Notes under the pieces: generated by a model
The model's database searches: none
What the model was told of the DNA's origin: nothing
The model's input: the letters and a program-made list of their open reading frames with translations, nothing else
Part shown: piece by piece, positions 1-6,299 of the stretch
Numbering within the stretch: position 1 is the first letter of the stretch
Layout of the letters: each line of letters starts with the position of its first letter
Program-made: the position numbers and the translations under genes
Assembly: GCA_047972995.1 (NCBI GenBank)
Contig: JBKEBD010000038.1
Location: 1 to 13,994, forward strand
DNA length: 13,994 nt
DNA from: JBKEDC01 sp047972995
GTDB lineage: Bacteria > Bacteroidota > Bacteroidia > Bacteroidales > Prolixibacteraceae
Direction of reading: 5' to 3'

Positions 1-184
1 CTTTATATTTATAATTCCGATATTCTTCTGGGATGATACTTTTTTCTTCTAAAAAGAAAGTAATCTTCTTGTTGTAGACATATTGACCGCTATCTTCCTG
101 TGTAAAGGAAACAAGATCAAAATAATCTAAAATGCCATCTGGAAGCATCAAAGCAATTAGCGACTTATTCAAATCTTCGTTCAT
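1..184 (-). CDS. ISAon1-family transposase, N-terminal region (partial, runs off window)
   Basis: Reading the minus strand from an ATG at 184-182 gives an open frame of 61 codons to the window edge with no stop. It begins MNEDLNKSLIALMLPDGILD, continues with YFDLVSF, and ends with a charged stretch containing FFLEEKSIIPEEY. This pattern (short N-terminus, LLP..IxDYFDLV, then FxLEEKxxIPEE) is what I recall for the small N-terminal ORF of ISAon1-family transposases in Bacteroidota, which sits just upstream of the DDE transposase ORF. The rest of the ORF and any transposase would lie to the left of base 1. Family assignment is from memory of the motif, not from a search. Whether the element is intact cannot be judged from here. 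Confidence 0.6.
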   Translation of the reverse strand, partial: MNEDLNKSLIALMLPDGILDYFDLVSFTQEDSGQYVYNKKITFFLEEKSIIPEEYRNYKYK

Positions 185-226
185 AATTATCATAATTTAC
201 AAAAGCAAAGATCGTATTTTTATGAT

Positions 227-334
227 TTAGACCCAAAATTTGAGGGTGATCATAGATTCTTCTATTGAAACCAAGTCAAAGTAAGAATAAACCTCCGTAG
301 GAAGTAGATATTGAAGTAGTTGTGATGTTCTCAT
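227..334 (-). pseudogene. Second ISAon1-type transposase N-terminus, truncated
   Basis: On the minus strand an ATG at 334-332 opens a 35-codon frame ending at a TAA (229-227). Its first half, MRTSQLLQYLLPTEVYSYFD followed by LVSIEES, aligns with the neighbouring ORF at 1-184 over LIALMLPDGILDYFDLVSF, so the two are related but clearly diverged copies. The similarity fades after about 30 residues and the frame closes, so this is a remnant. The two starts are 150 bp apart and on the same strand. This suggests that one ISAon1-like element inserted next to, or replaced most of, another. Confidence 0.5.
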
Positions 335-380
335 ATTCAAATGTAGACAAAAATATCAAATCCACCTAAATTATAAACTG

Positions 381-701
381 ACCCTTGAGACGCTTATTCG
401 TGTTGATTTCAATGTGACTCTGAATGACAATTTCGAAATTACTGATGACACTCGTATGGTGGCAGCAGTTCCTACTGTCAAGAAAGTAATCGAAGCAGCT
501 GGTGCGCCTATCATCATGTCTCACTTTGGTCGCCCAAAGAATGGACCTGAGGATGCATTCTCAATGAAGCACCTTGTTAAGCACCTTAGCGATCTTTGGG
601 GTTAGGACGAAAAAAAACTTACTCCTGATTGTATCGATGCCGAGACTTAGGCTTTGGCTAATGATCTTCAAGTAGGCGAAGCTCAGTTGTTTATGTGAGG
701 T
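381..701 (+). pseudogene. pgk: Phosphoglycerate kinase N-terminal fragment, decayed
   Basis: In the frame of base 381 the translation reads LIRVDFNV, then ITDDTRMVAAVPTVKKV, IIMSHFGRPKNGP, FSMKHLVKHLSDLWG, a stop, LTPDCID, a stop, and LANDLQVGEAQLFM. These match the N-terminal domain of phosphoglycerate kinase in order, including RVDFNVP (substrate loop), TDDTRI, SHLGRPKG and the DCIGEEAEKL...PGEVLLLEN region. The reading frame is broken by TAG (603-605), TAG (648-650) and TGA (696-698), without a frameshift up to about base 701. The first ~10 residues are not recognisable and the remaining three quarters of the ~400-residue enzyme are absent. It cannot make an enzyme. A functional pgk must exist elsewhere, so this is a duplicated or relocated scrap. 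The match is seen directly; its origin is inference. Confidence 0.75.
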
Positions 702-704
702 TCG

Positions 705-847
705 GAAAACAACATCGCTGATTCGTATGGTATAATGGCAATTCCTCGCTTTATTCTTGTTGATAAAGAGAGAAACCTGTGGCATACAAAGCTCCTCGCC
801 CAGCAGAATCCGAACTTAAACCAATGATTGATGAGTTGTTGAAGTAG
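705..847 (+). pseudogene. TlpA-like thioredoxin C-terminal fragment, frameshifted
   Basis: From base 705 the frame shared with the pgk scrap gives NNIADSYGIMAIPRFILVDK. After a shift to frame 2 (from 782) it gives AYKAPRPAESELKPMIDELL and K, ending at TAG 845-847. Together these are the typical last ~45 residues of a Bacteroidota TlpA/AhpC-type thiol:disulfide protein: the cis-proline segment Y.I..IPRFIL(I/V)DKEG, then APRPSSPELK..IDELLK. The CxxC active-site part is missing and the frame changes between about 776 and 785. It ends just ahead of a strong hairpin terminator, probably the gene's original one. The 5' side is fused to a piece of phosphoglycerate kinase, so the junction is a rearrangement and not a gene start. 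Confidence 0.6.
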
Positions 848-863
848 ACTAACCCAACCCAAG

Positions 864-906
864 CGTTCCGAAAAATCAGAATATTTTGATTTTTTGGAAC
901 GTTTTT
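864..906 (+). terminator. Rho-independent terminator of the thioredoxin remnant
   Basis: Bases 864-878 pair with 887-901 over 15 bp (CGTTCC then AAAAATCA against TGATTTTT then GGAACG, one G-T wobble). The loop is 8 nt and five T follow directly. It lies 16 nt past the stop of the thioredoxin fragment and reads in the plus direction. Confidence 0.8.
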
Positions 907-976
907 ATATGTTTGTAGGAGGTTCTCACATTAACTGTATGCCTCTTTTGTATCAATCCAACCACAATATTAGTAA

Positions 977-1670
977 ATGAAAAATAGACTTCTCGTAAAT
1001 GACATAGAAGTAATTCTATACAAACAAGACAAAGAAGAGTATATCTCTATCACAGACATGGCACGGTTCCGTGATTCGGAGAGGACTAATTATATTATTC
1101 AAAATTGGACGCAAACTAGGAGTACAATTGAATTCCCAGGACTTTGAGAGCAATTAAATAATCTCGATTCTAAAAGCATCGAATTCGATGCCTTTAAAAA
1201 TGAAGCAGGCTCAAATAGTTTTAGCATGACACCTAAAAGGTAGATAGAAGCTACATCAGCAATTGGAATAATATCTAAGTCTGGCAGGAATGGAGACACT
1301 TATGCGCATAAAGATATCGCTTTTGAGTTTGCATCTTGGCTCAGCCTGTCTTAAACCGTATCTAATAATAGAATACCAAAGGTTAAAAGAGCATGAAAAT
1401 GACCAATATAATCTGGAATGGAATGCTAAGCGCATACTGAGTAAAATAAATTATCATATACAAACGGATGCTGTGAAAAATCATATAATCCCAACCAGTA
1501 AATATAACAGTAATAGCGAGTGGATAGCCTATGCCGAAGAAGCTGATATATTAAACGTTGCTCTTTATGAGATGCAGTTTATAGGCTTTTGGGTATCAAT
1601 ACTATCTGTAGTAGCTTCCGGCGTGTTTTTTATACGTGTTTATCTCGAAGGGTTTACTTTTAGCTACTAA
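977..1670 (+). pseudogene. KilA-N domain protein, broken by stops and a frameshift
   Basis: An ATG at 977 opens a frame reading MKNRLLVNDIEVILYKQ, EYISITDMARFRD, then IIQNWTQTRSTIEFPGL. After a TGA (1145-1147) it continues with EFDAFKNEAGSNSFSMTPKR, and after a TAG (1241-1243) with IEATSAIGIISKSGRNG and TYAHKDIAFEFASWLS. A one-base shift near 1341-1350 moves the rest to frame 0: KPYLIIEYQRLKEHEN, LEWNAKRILSKINYHIQTDA and EEADILNVALYEM. This is the order seen in Bacteroidota KilA-N proteins: D-(Y/F)-I-(S/C)-ITDM, NTIEFLG, AGxNSF, GG-TYAHKDIAFEF..W(I/L)S, QRLK, NYxIHTDAV, ADLLNVALFGM. KilA-N is a DNA-binding domain of phage and mobile-element origin. After about base 1577 the family similarity ends abruptly and a hydrophobic tail (GFWVSILSVVASGVFF) runs to the stop at 1668-1670, which suggests a 3' rearrangement. 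The tail might be noncoding. Confidence 0.75.
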
Positions 1671-1681
1671 TTGAACATACT

Positions 1682-4074
1682 ATGAACCTCCAAAAACTAT
1701 CTATATCAATCCTAATTGTTATTTGTTCGTTTTGTGCAAATGCTCAGTCCTTGTATTTTCATCATCTTACGATTAAAGATGGTTTGCCACACAACAAGAT
1801 AAACTCTATTGTTGAGGATAAGTATGGATTCATTTGGATTGCTTGTGCAGGTATGATGGCAATAAGATAGTAACATATTATTCAGACAACTCAGACTATT
1901 CCTTGATTAATCACCGCCCAAGGAGATTACACCGAGATAGTATTGGCAATATATGGATTAGCTTCTCCACAACAAGCGAAGTTTGTAAATACAATTATGA
2001 TACAGACAATTTTTCTAGGTTTGATTTTGACAGCATTTCCCCCACACTTCAAGATTTAATACGAACGGATAAAATACAACAAAAAAGCTTCCTATCTGAA
2101 GATAAAAAAACAGAATGGGAACTTGTGCGTAATAGAATCTTCAGGCGAGATATAAAGAATGATGCCTTACCCGATTATTACCCCAAACATGCTGAACTTG
2201 GTTCTTTATCCGATTCATACATTACAGCAATATACCTTGATGATTGTGGGATATTATGGGTTGGGACAGACAACGGTGGAGTGCACTTTGCAGATACAAA
2301 CAGAAAAGGATTTAGGCATTATGTTGATGTAGTTAGAGAATCGGTAGGTGCAATAAGCGAGGATGTGCAAGCTAATATTTGGATAGGAACTAGGAATAGT
2401 GGTGTATTGCGGATGAACAAAGACAGAAAAAATGCATACCCTTTCCCATATCGAGATATAGGACAAGGCGATGGAAGCATGAGGGTACGAGAGCTATTCA
2501 GCGACAGCAAAGGTAATATGTGGATAGGCACACGAAATGGCTTATACCTTTGCAAATATGGTACTGATACTGTGTTGAGATATACACGAAAAACCAAACC
2601 TGCAATTCCCCACAGCTGGGTTTACGCAATTAACGAAGATAGTAACGGATTGGTGTGGATAGGCACATGGGATGGGCTTACATACTACGATTATTCTAAT
2701 GACACAATTGTCTCTTTAGGCATTGTTGATATTAACGCCATAAGGGGGATTGCTATTGGCAAAGACGGACTATGGATAGGAACTGAGAAAGGCCTGGTGA
2801 ATCTCAGCTATAACTACAACAATGGGAAACTGAGTAATATCGAAACTAAATATTTCCACCACAGTGCTAATAAAAACACGTTGTTAAACGATTTTATCTA
2901 CTCCTTAGATGTTGATATTGATGGAAACATATGGATTGGCACAGCTCGCGGACTTTGTATGTATGATATCCTGCAAAAGGAATTTAAAAGCTTTCCGGAG
3001 ATAGAGTATATTGCAGAAACAGGTATTCTTGGAGTATTATGCTATAAAGAAAATGTGTGGCTATGCTACGGAAGAGGCTTAAGCCGAATAAACCGCAAAA
3101 GCTACAAAGCTCGCCACTATGATAAATTAGATGGACTACAAGATAATGAATTCTCCGAAGATGCATATTACAAAAGCAACTCAGGCGAATTGTTCTTTGG
3201 AGGGAATAATGGTATAAACAGTTTCTTCCCGGATAGTATTGTGGACAACACAAACCCTCCTAAGATAGTTTTTACAGGACTAAAAGTTCAGCATAAGCGA
3301 GTAGCCATAAACGAAGAAGTAAATGGCAGTGTCATTCTTAAAAAGCCACTTATGAAGGCAAAGGGCATTGAGCTTACCCACAAGCATCGAAACTTTGAGA
3401 TAGAATTTACTGCCCTACACTTCTCTAATCCTGCAAAAAACACTTATGCATACAAACTCGAGGGCTTTGATGATGATTGGACATATACCGCTTCCGAACG
3501 CAATTCGGTTATCTATTCGGGTTTGACTTCCGGCGAATATACACTTATGGTGAAAGCAGCCAACAGCGATGGAGTGTGGAATGATACCCCAATAAAACTG
3601 GATATTAAGATACTTGCACCATGGTGGGCTACACTGTATGCCTATATCTCCTATGCTTTGCTTTGTATTTTGTTGGCTTATCTCATCATGCAAAATATTA
3701 TTGCCAAGAAGAACAAAGAGCACCAAAAAGAACTAGAACAAGTGAAAGCCGAGTTTGCCGATGAGAAGTTTATAAACCAAGCAAAAGAAGTCGTAAATAA
3801 ACACATTTCCGACAACAGCTTCTCTCCTGATGTTTTTGCCCAAGAGATGGCAGTGAGTAGAGCGCAACTATTCAGAAAAATTAAGGCTATTAGCAACCAA
3901 ACGGTTTCTGAGTTTATCTCCGAAATAAGGCTCAACAAAGCTGCTGAACTATTAAAAGTAACCAACAAACAAGTAGGCGAAATTTCGGTAGAATGCGGAT
4001 TCTCTGATGCTTCAAATTTTAGAAGAAGCTTTATAAAGAAGTTTGGACTTACGCCATCAAAGTTTCGAAAATAG
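1682..4074 (+). CDS. One-component membrane regulator: Reg_prop sensor, Y_Y_Y, TM, AraC HTH (frameshifted near N-terminus)
   Basis: The ATG at 1682 gives a Sec signal (MNLQKLSISILIVICSFCAN, then AQS) and the classic first blade FHHLTIKDGLPHNKINSIVEDKYGFIWI. That frame then closes at 1868-1870, while the remaining 746 codons are open in another frame from about 1843 (CRYDGNK...). The two halves fit one protein of about 800 residues if roughly 13 bases (or 1 mod 3) are missing near 1841-1846, where a T-x-x-G-L segment would normally sit. In the 746-residue numbering, (L/I/V)W(I/V)GT blades recur to about residue 480, Y_Y_Y spans about 520-592, one TM helix 598-622, a coiled linker 623-645, and an AraC-type double HTH 650-746 (VSRAQLFRKIKAISNQTVSE and later GFSDASNFRRSFIKKFG). 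No histidine kinase or receiver domain is present, unlike hybrid two-component systems. Its likely role is to sense pectin oligosaccharides in the periplasm and activate the genes downstream. As written the signal peptide is out of frame, so activity is doubtful unless the shift is an error. Confidence 0.85.
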
Positions 4075-4093
4075 GTATAATTCAAGTAAGTAA

Positions 4094-4196
4094 ACCCGTA
4101 GTGTATTTGGATATTGCTCTTGAATAATCGGATACTGTAGGGGCTAATCAACATTCGCCCCTACAAACACAGACAATCTCCAAATGCACTACGGGT
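4094..4196. mobile_element. MITE-like 103-bp element with 23-bp inverted ends and 7-bp target duplication
   Basis: The left end, ACCCGTAGTG-T-ATTTGGA-T-ATTG (4094-4116), is the inverted copy of the right end (4174-4196) with two mismatches in 23 bp. The element is flanked on both sides by the identical heptamer TAAGTAA (4087-4093 and 4197-4203), as expected for a target-site duplication. Inside lies a second perfect hairpin, TGTAGGGGC (4136-4144) with GCCCCTACA (4157-4165), loop 12 nt. There is no room for a gene. It starts 20 bp after the regulator's stop and ends just before a TTACTTTGCA box. The hairpins could also act as a transcription stop between regulator and enzymes. Structure is seen directly; mobility is inferred. 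Confidence 0.7.
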
Positions 4197-4351
4197 TAAG
4201 TAATTACTTTGCAAGTTGAATATGTCAGCTTTTCTCCTACAAACGATGGGTCAGGTATTTTTGTATTCATCCAATCTACAGTTCGAGATCATAGTCTTTG
4301 CAATAATTCACATAAAAAAGGCATATACAATAAGCTCTTGCAGGTACATAA

Positions 4352-4371
4352 TATTACATTTCTTTGCAGAT
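4352..4371 (+). promoter_or_regulatory. Candidate promoter of the GH43 gene (repeated 20-mer)
   Basis: The 20 bases TATTACATTTCTTTGCAGAT occur here and again, letter for letter, at 6151-6170 ahead of the GH2 gene. The TTTCTTTGC core resembles the Bacteroidota -7 box (TAnnTTTG) although the TA is TT, and a TTG lies about 20 bases upstream at 4338-4340. It ends 30 bases before the chosen ATG. Other TTTGC boxes lie at about 4208 and 4297, so more than one start site is possible. Confidence 0.5.
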
Positions 4372-4401
4372 ACAATCTTAAAAACCGTGAACCACACAAT
4401 A

Positions 4402-6066
4402 ATGAAAACAACAATTTTAAAATTAGTCAGACTAGAGGGAAATAATAATAGATTGATATACAACCAACATTTATTCTACCTAAAAGCTATAGCAATCAGT
4501 TTGCTTTTTTGCCATTTCTTCGCTTCTTGCCAAGAACCAAAAGAGGAATTAGTAAATATCAAAAACGACCAATTTTGGGATACCGTAGATGGAGAGCCCA
4601 TATATAGTCAAGGAGGAGGAATATTCAGGTTTACAGATCCATCGGATGGAGTAGAGAAATATTTTTGGTATGGAGTGCACTACAAGGAAGCTGAACTTTA
4701 CCGTGAAGACCCATCTGTGACACAAGAACGTAATCATTTTAAGGCTGTCAGTTGTTATACCTCAACCGATTTATCAAATTGGAAATTTGCAGGCAATGTT
4801 TTGGATAGAGCAGAGATAGAAAAGCATAATCCCGGAGTTGGATGGGTTGGGAGAATGGGAGTCACTTATATAAAAGAGCTAAAGAAATTTGCTTTGTTCA
4901 TTCAAAACAACAGCGGTGTATTGATAGCCTTGTCCGAAACTCCTAACGGTTCTTTCAAATGGCACTGGCGTAAAGACATGACCGAGACTATTGGAACTCC
5001 TAATACAGGAGATCAAACAGTGTTTACAGATCCTGATAACGGCAAGTCGTACCTTGTATATTCCTACGGAAGAGGTCGACATAAAATCTATATTTCAGAA
5101 ATTGGAGTAAAAGATGGAAAAGTAGATTTATTGGATTGCACACAAGTATTTAAAGGTGCAGGGCGCGAAGGAAATTGTATGTTTAAGTATAATGGTAAGT
5201 ACTATTTATATGCTTCAAATTTATATGGTTGGGATTGTTCTCATGCATATTATCTAGTAGCTGATGATATCAGAGGACCTTATCTTCCTGAGAATAACAT
5301 GCTAATTACCAAAGGGGCAGAAGAAGATTATGCACATATTACACAAACAGGATTTTTTGTAAAGGTAAAAGGTTCGAATAAAGAAACGGTTGTTTATTGT
5401 GGAGACAGATGGGCAGACTTTGCAGGCAATGGACTAGGATACAATCAATGGGTGCCTATGTCATTTGAAGGGCATACTCCTTACTTCAATTCTCTTAACT
5501 CTTGGAACCTGAATGCTAAGACTGGCAATTGGGAAGTAGCAGATGATAATAATTATGTGAAGAACGGAAGCTTCGAAGCTGACAGAAGACACATCCCAAA
5601 CCCTGTGAAACCCGTGCAAACACATCTTACAGGTTGGACTACCGAGGTGATTAAGGGAACTAAGATTTCAAACGAAGGCTATTCTCCTCGATTAAACTAT
5701 TTCAACACAAAAGAAGATCGACAAACAGTTATAGGTGAGAAAAGTCTTAATATCAATGATTCTATAGCCTTTGAGCGCAAAGTATCGCAGCTCATCAGTT
5801 CAAGTCCATATGTAGAATTAAAATCAGGAAGCTATACTTTATCGCTTAAAATCAAAAATAGCGATGGGTTCAATAATCTTGAGATATACACTTCGAGCAA
5901 TGGAAAAACAACGAGCAAAGTTATATCCAATGCAAATCTTACATGGACAACAATCAGCATCAATAATGTTATGGTAGAAAATGGAACTGTAGAAATAGGA
6001 TTCAAAGCAGACGGGCAAGCAAATGCAAATTGCCAAATAGATGATGTATCATTGATAAAAAACTAA
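4402..6066 (+). CDS. GH43-type glycoside hydrolase, lipoprotein (galactanase-like subgroup)
   Basis: The frame is open from 4216, but the ATG at 4402 is preferred: it follows the promoter-like 20-mer and starts MKTTILKLVR, with a hydrophobic run AIAISLLFCHFF and lipobox ASC about 40 residues in. The product is 554 residues, a probable lipoprotein. It has a five-bladed GH43-like catalytic domain (about 50-380): GGGIFRF, then FWYGVHYKE, VSCYTSTDLSNWKFAG, D204 in GDQTVFTDPDNGKSYLVYS, and E256 in GREGNCMFKYNGKYYLYAS as likely general acid. Blade 1 has SQGGG (69-73) where most GH43 enzymes carry the base Asp, and Q315 (HITQTGFF) sits where exo-beta-1,3-galactanases of GH43_24 use Gln. The likely role is therefore release of galactose from beta-1,3-galactan or related pectic side chains; the subfamily is not certain. 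A C-terminal beta-rich domain (about 395-554, NGSFEADRRH...IDDVSLIKN) looks like a carbohydrate-binding module. It lies 328 bp after the regulator's stop. Confidence 0.85.
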   Translation: MKTTILKLVRLEGNNNRLIYNQHLFYLKAIAISLLFCHFFASCQEPKEELVNIKNDQFWDTVDGEPIYSQGGGIFRFTDPSDGVEKYFWYGVHYKEAELYREDPSVTQERNHFKAVSCYTSTDLSNWKFAGNVLDRAEIEKHNPGVGWVGRMGVTYIKELKKFALFIQNNSGVLIALSETPNGSFKWHWRKDMTETIGTPNTGDQTVFTDPDNGKSYLVYSYGRGRHKIYISEIGVKDGKVDLLDCTQVFKGAGREGNCMFKYNGKYYLYASNLYGWDCSHAYYLVADDIRGPYLPENNMLITKGAEEDYAHITQTGFFVKVKGSNKETVVYCGDRWADFAGNGLGYNQWVPMSFEGHTPYFNSLNSWNLNAKTGNWEVADDNNYVKNGSFEADRRHIPNPVKPVQTHLTGWTTEVIKGTKISNEGYSPRLNYFNTKEDRQTVIGEKSLNINDSIAFERKVSQLISSSPYVELKSGSYTLSLKIKNSDGFNNLEIYTSSNGKTTSKVISNANLTWTTISINNVMVENGTVEIGFKADGQANANCQIDDVSLIKN

Positions 6067-6101
6067 TTCTACCAATTAATAAGCCATACCGCACCAAAAA
6101 T

Positions 6102-6134
6102 ATACGCTATGACTGATTAATGATACGCTATGAC
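6102..6134 (+). promoter_or_regulatory. 12-bp direct repeat with 21-bp spacing, candidate regulator site
   Basis: ATACGCTATGAC occurs at 6102-6113 and again at 6123-6134, a start-to-start distance of 21 bp, i.e. two helical turns on one face of the DNA. It ends 16 bp before the promoter-like 20-mer at 6151. AraC-family proteins commonly bind direct half-sites spaced about 21 bp next to the promoter, and the cluster's regulator has an AraC HTH. The repeat is seen; its use by that regulator is inference. No copy of the 12-mer was found ahead of the other genes. Confidence 0.45.
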
Positions 6135-6150
6135 CTCTCGTAAGTGTGTG

Positions 6151-6170
6151 TATTACATTTCTTTGCAGAT
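6151..6170 (+). promoter_or_regulatory. Candidate promoter of the GH2 gene (repeated 20-mer)
   Basis: This is an identical copy of the 20 bases at 4352-4371, with the TTTCTTTGC core. If transcription starts a few bases after it, the GH2 mRNA has a leader of about 125 nt. The gap of 233 bp after GH43 has no clear terminator, so GH2 may also be reached by read-through. Confidence 0.5.
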
Positions 6171-6181
6171 GTAGTAAATCA

Positions 6182-6279
6182 GTTGGCAGAGTTAAATTAT
6201 CTTGCATTATCGGCAATTCATAAACAGCCGAGATATAAAAATAATAACTCCGCCAACGGGTTATAATAACAACAACCCG
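6182..6279 (+). other. Structured 5' leader of the GH2 gene
   Basis: GTTGGCAGAGTTA (6182-6194) pairs with TAACTCCGCCAAC (6245-6257) over 13 positions with one mismatch, across a 50-nt loop. A second stem, CGGGTT (6257-6262) with AACCCG (6274-6279), abuts it and shares one base. TCCGCCAACGGGT (6249-6261) recurs exactly at 10732-10744 in front of the esterase gene, in both cases about 20 nt after AAACAGC. A role in mRNA stability, translation control or attenuation is possible but unproven. Confidence 0.35.
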
Positions 6280-6299
6280 AAGGGGCAAAATGCAAGAAT

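Noticed and set aside
3678..4154. 158-codon open frame on the minus strand
   Set aside because: It is antisense to the regulator's TM and HTH region, which has clear domain signatures; its own translation shows no motif.
4136..4165. GGGGC/GCCCC hairpin as an ordinary terminator of the regulator
   Set aside because: No T run follows, and it lies inside a larger inverted-repeat unit with a target duplication, so it is treated as part of the MITE-like element.
4216..4401. Upstream extension of the GH43 frame (62 extra codons)
   Set aside because: It would put a long non-signal segment before the lipoprotein signal and covers several TTTGC promoter-like boxes; the ATG at 4402 fits far better.
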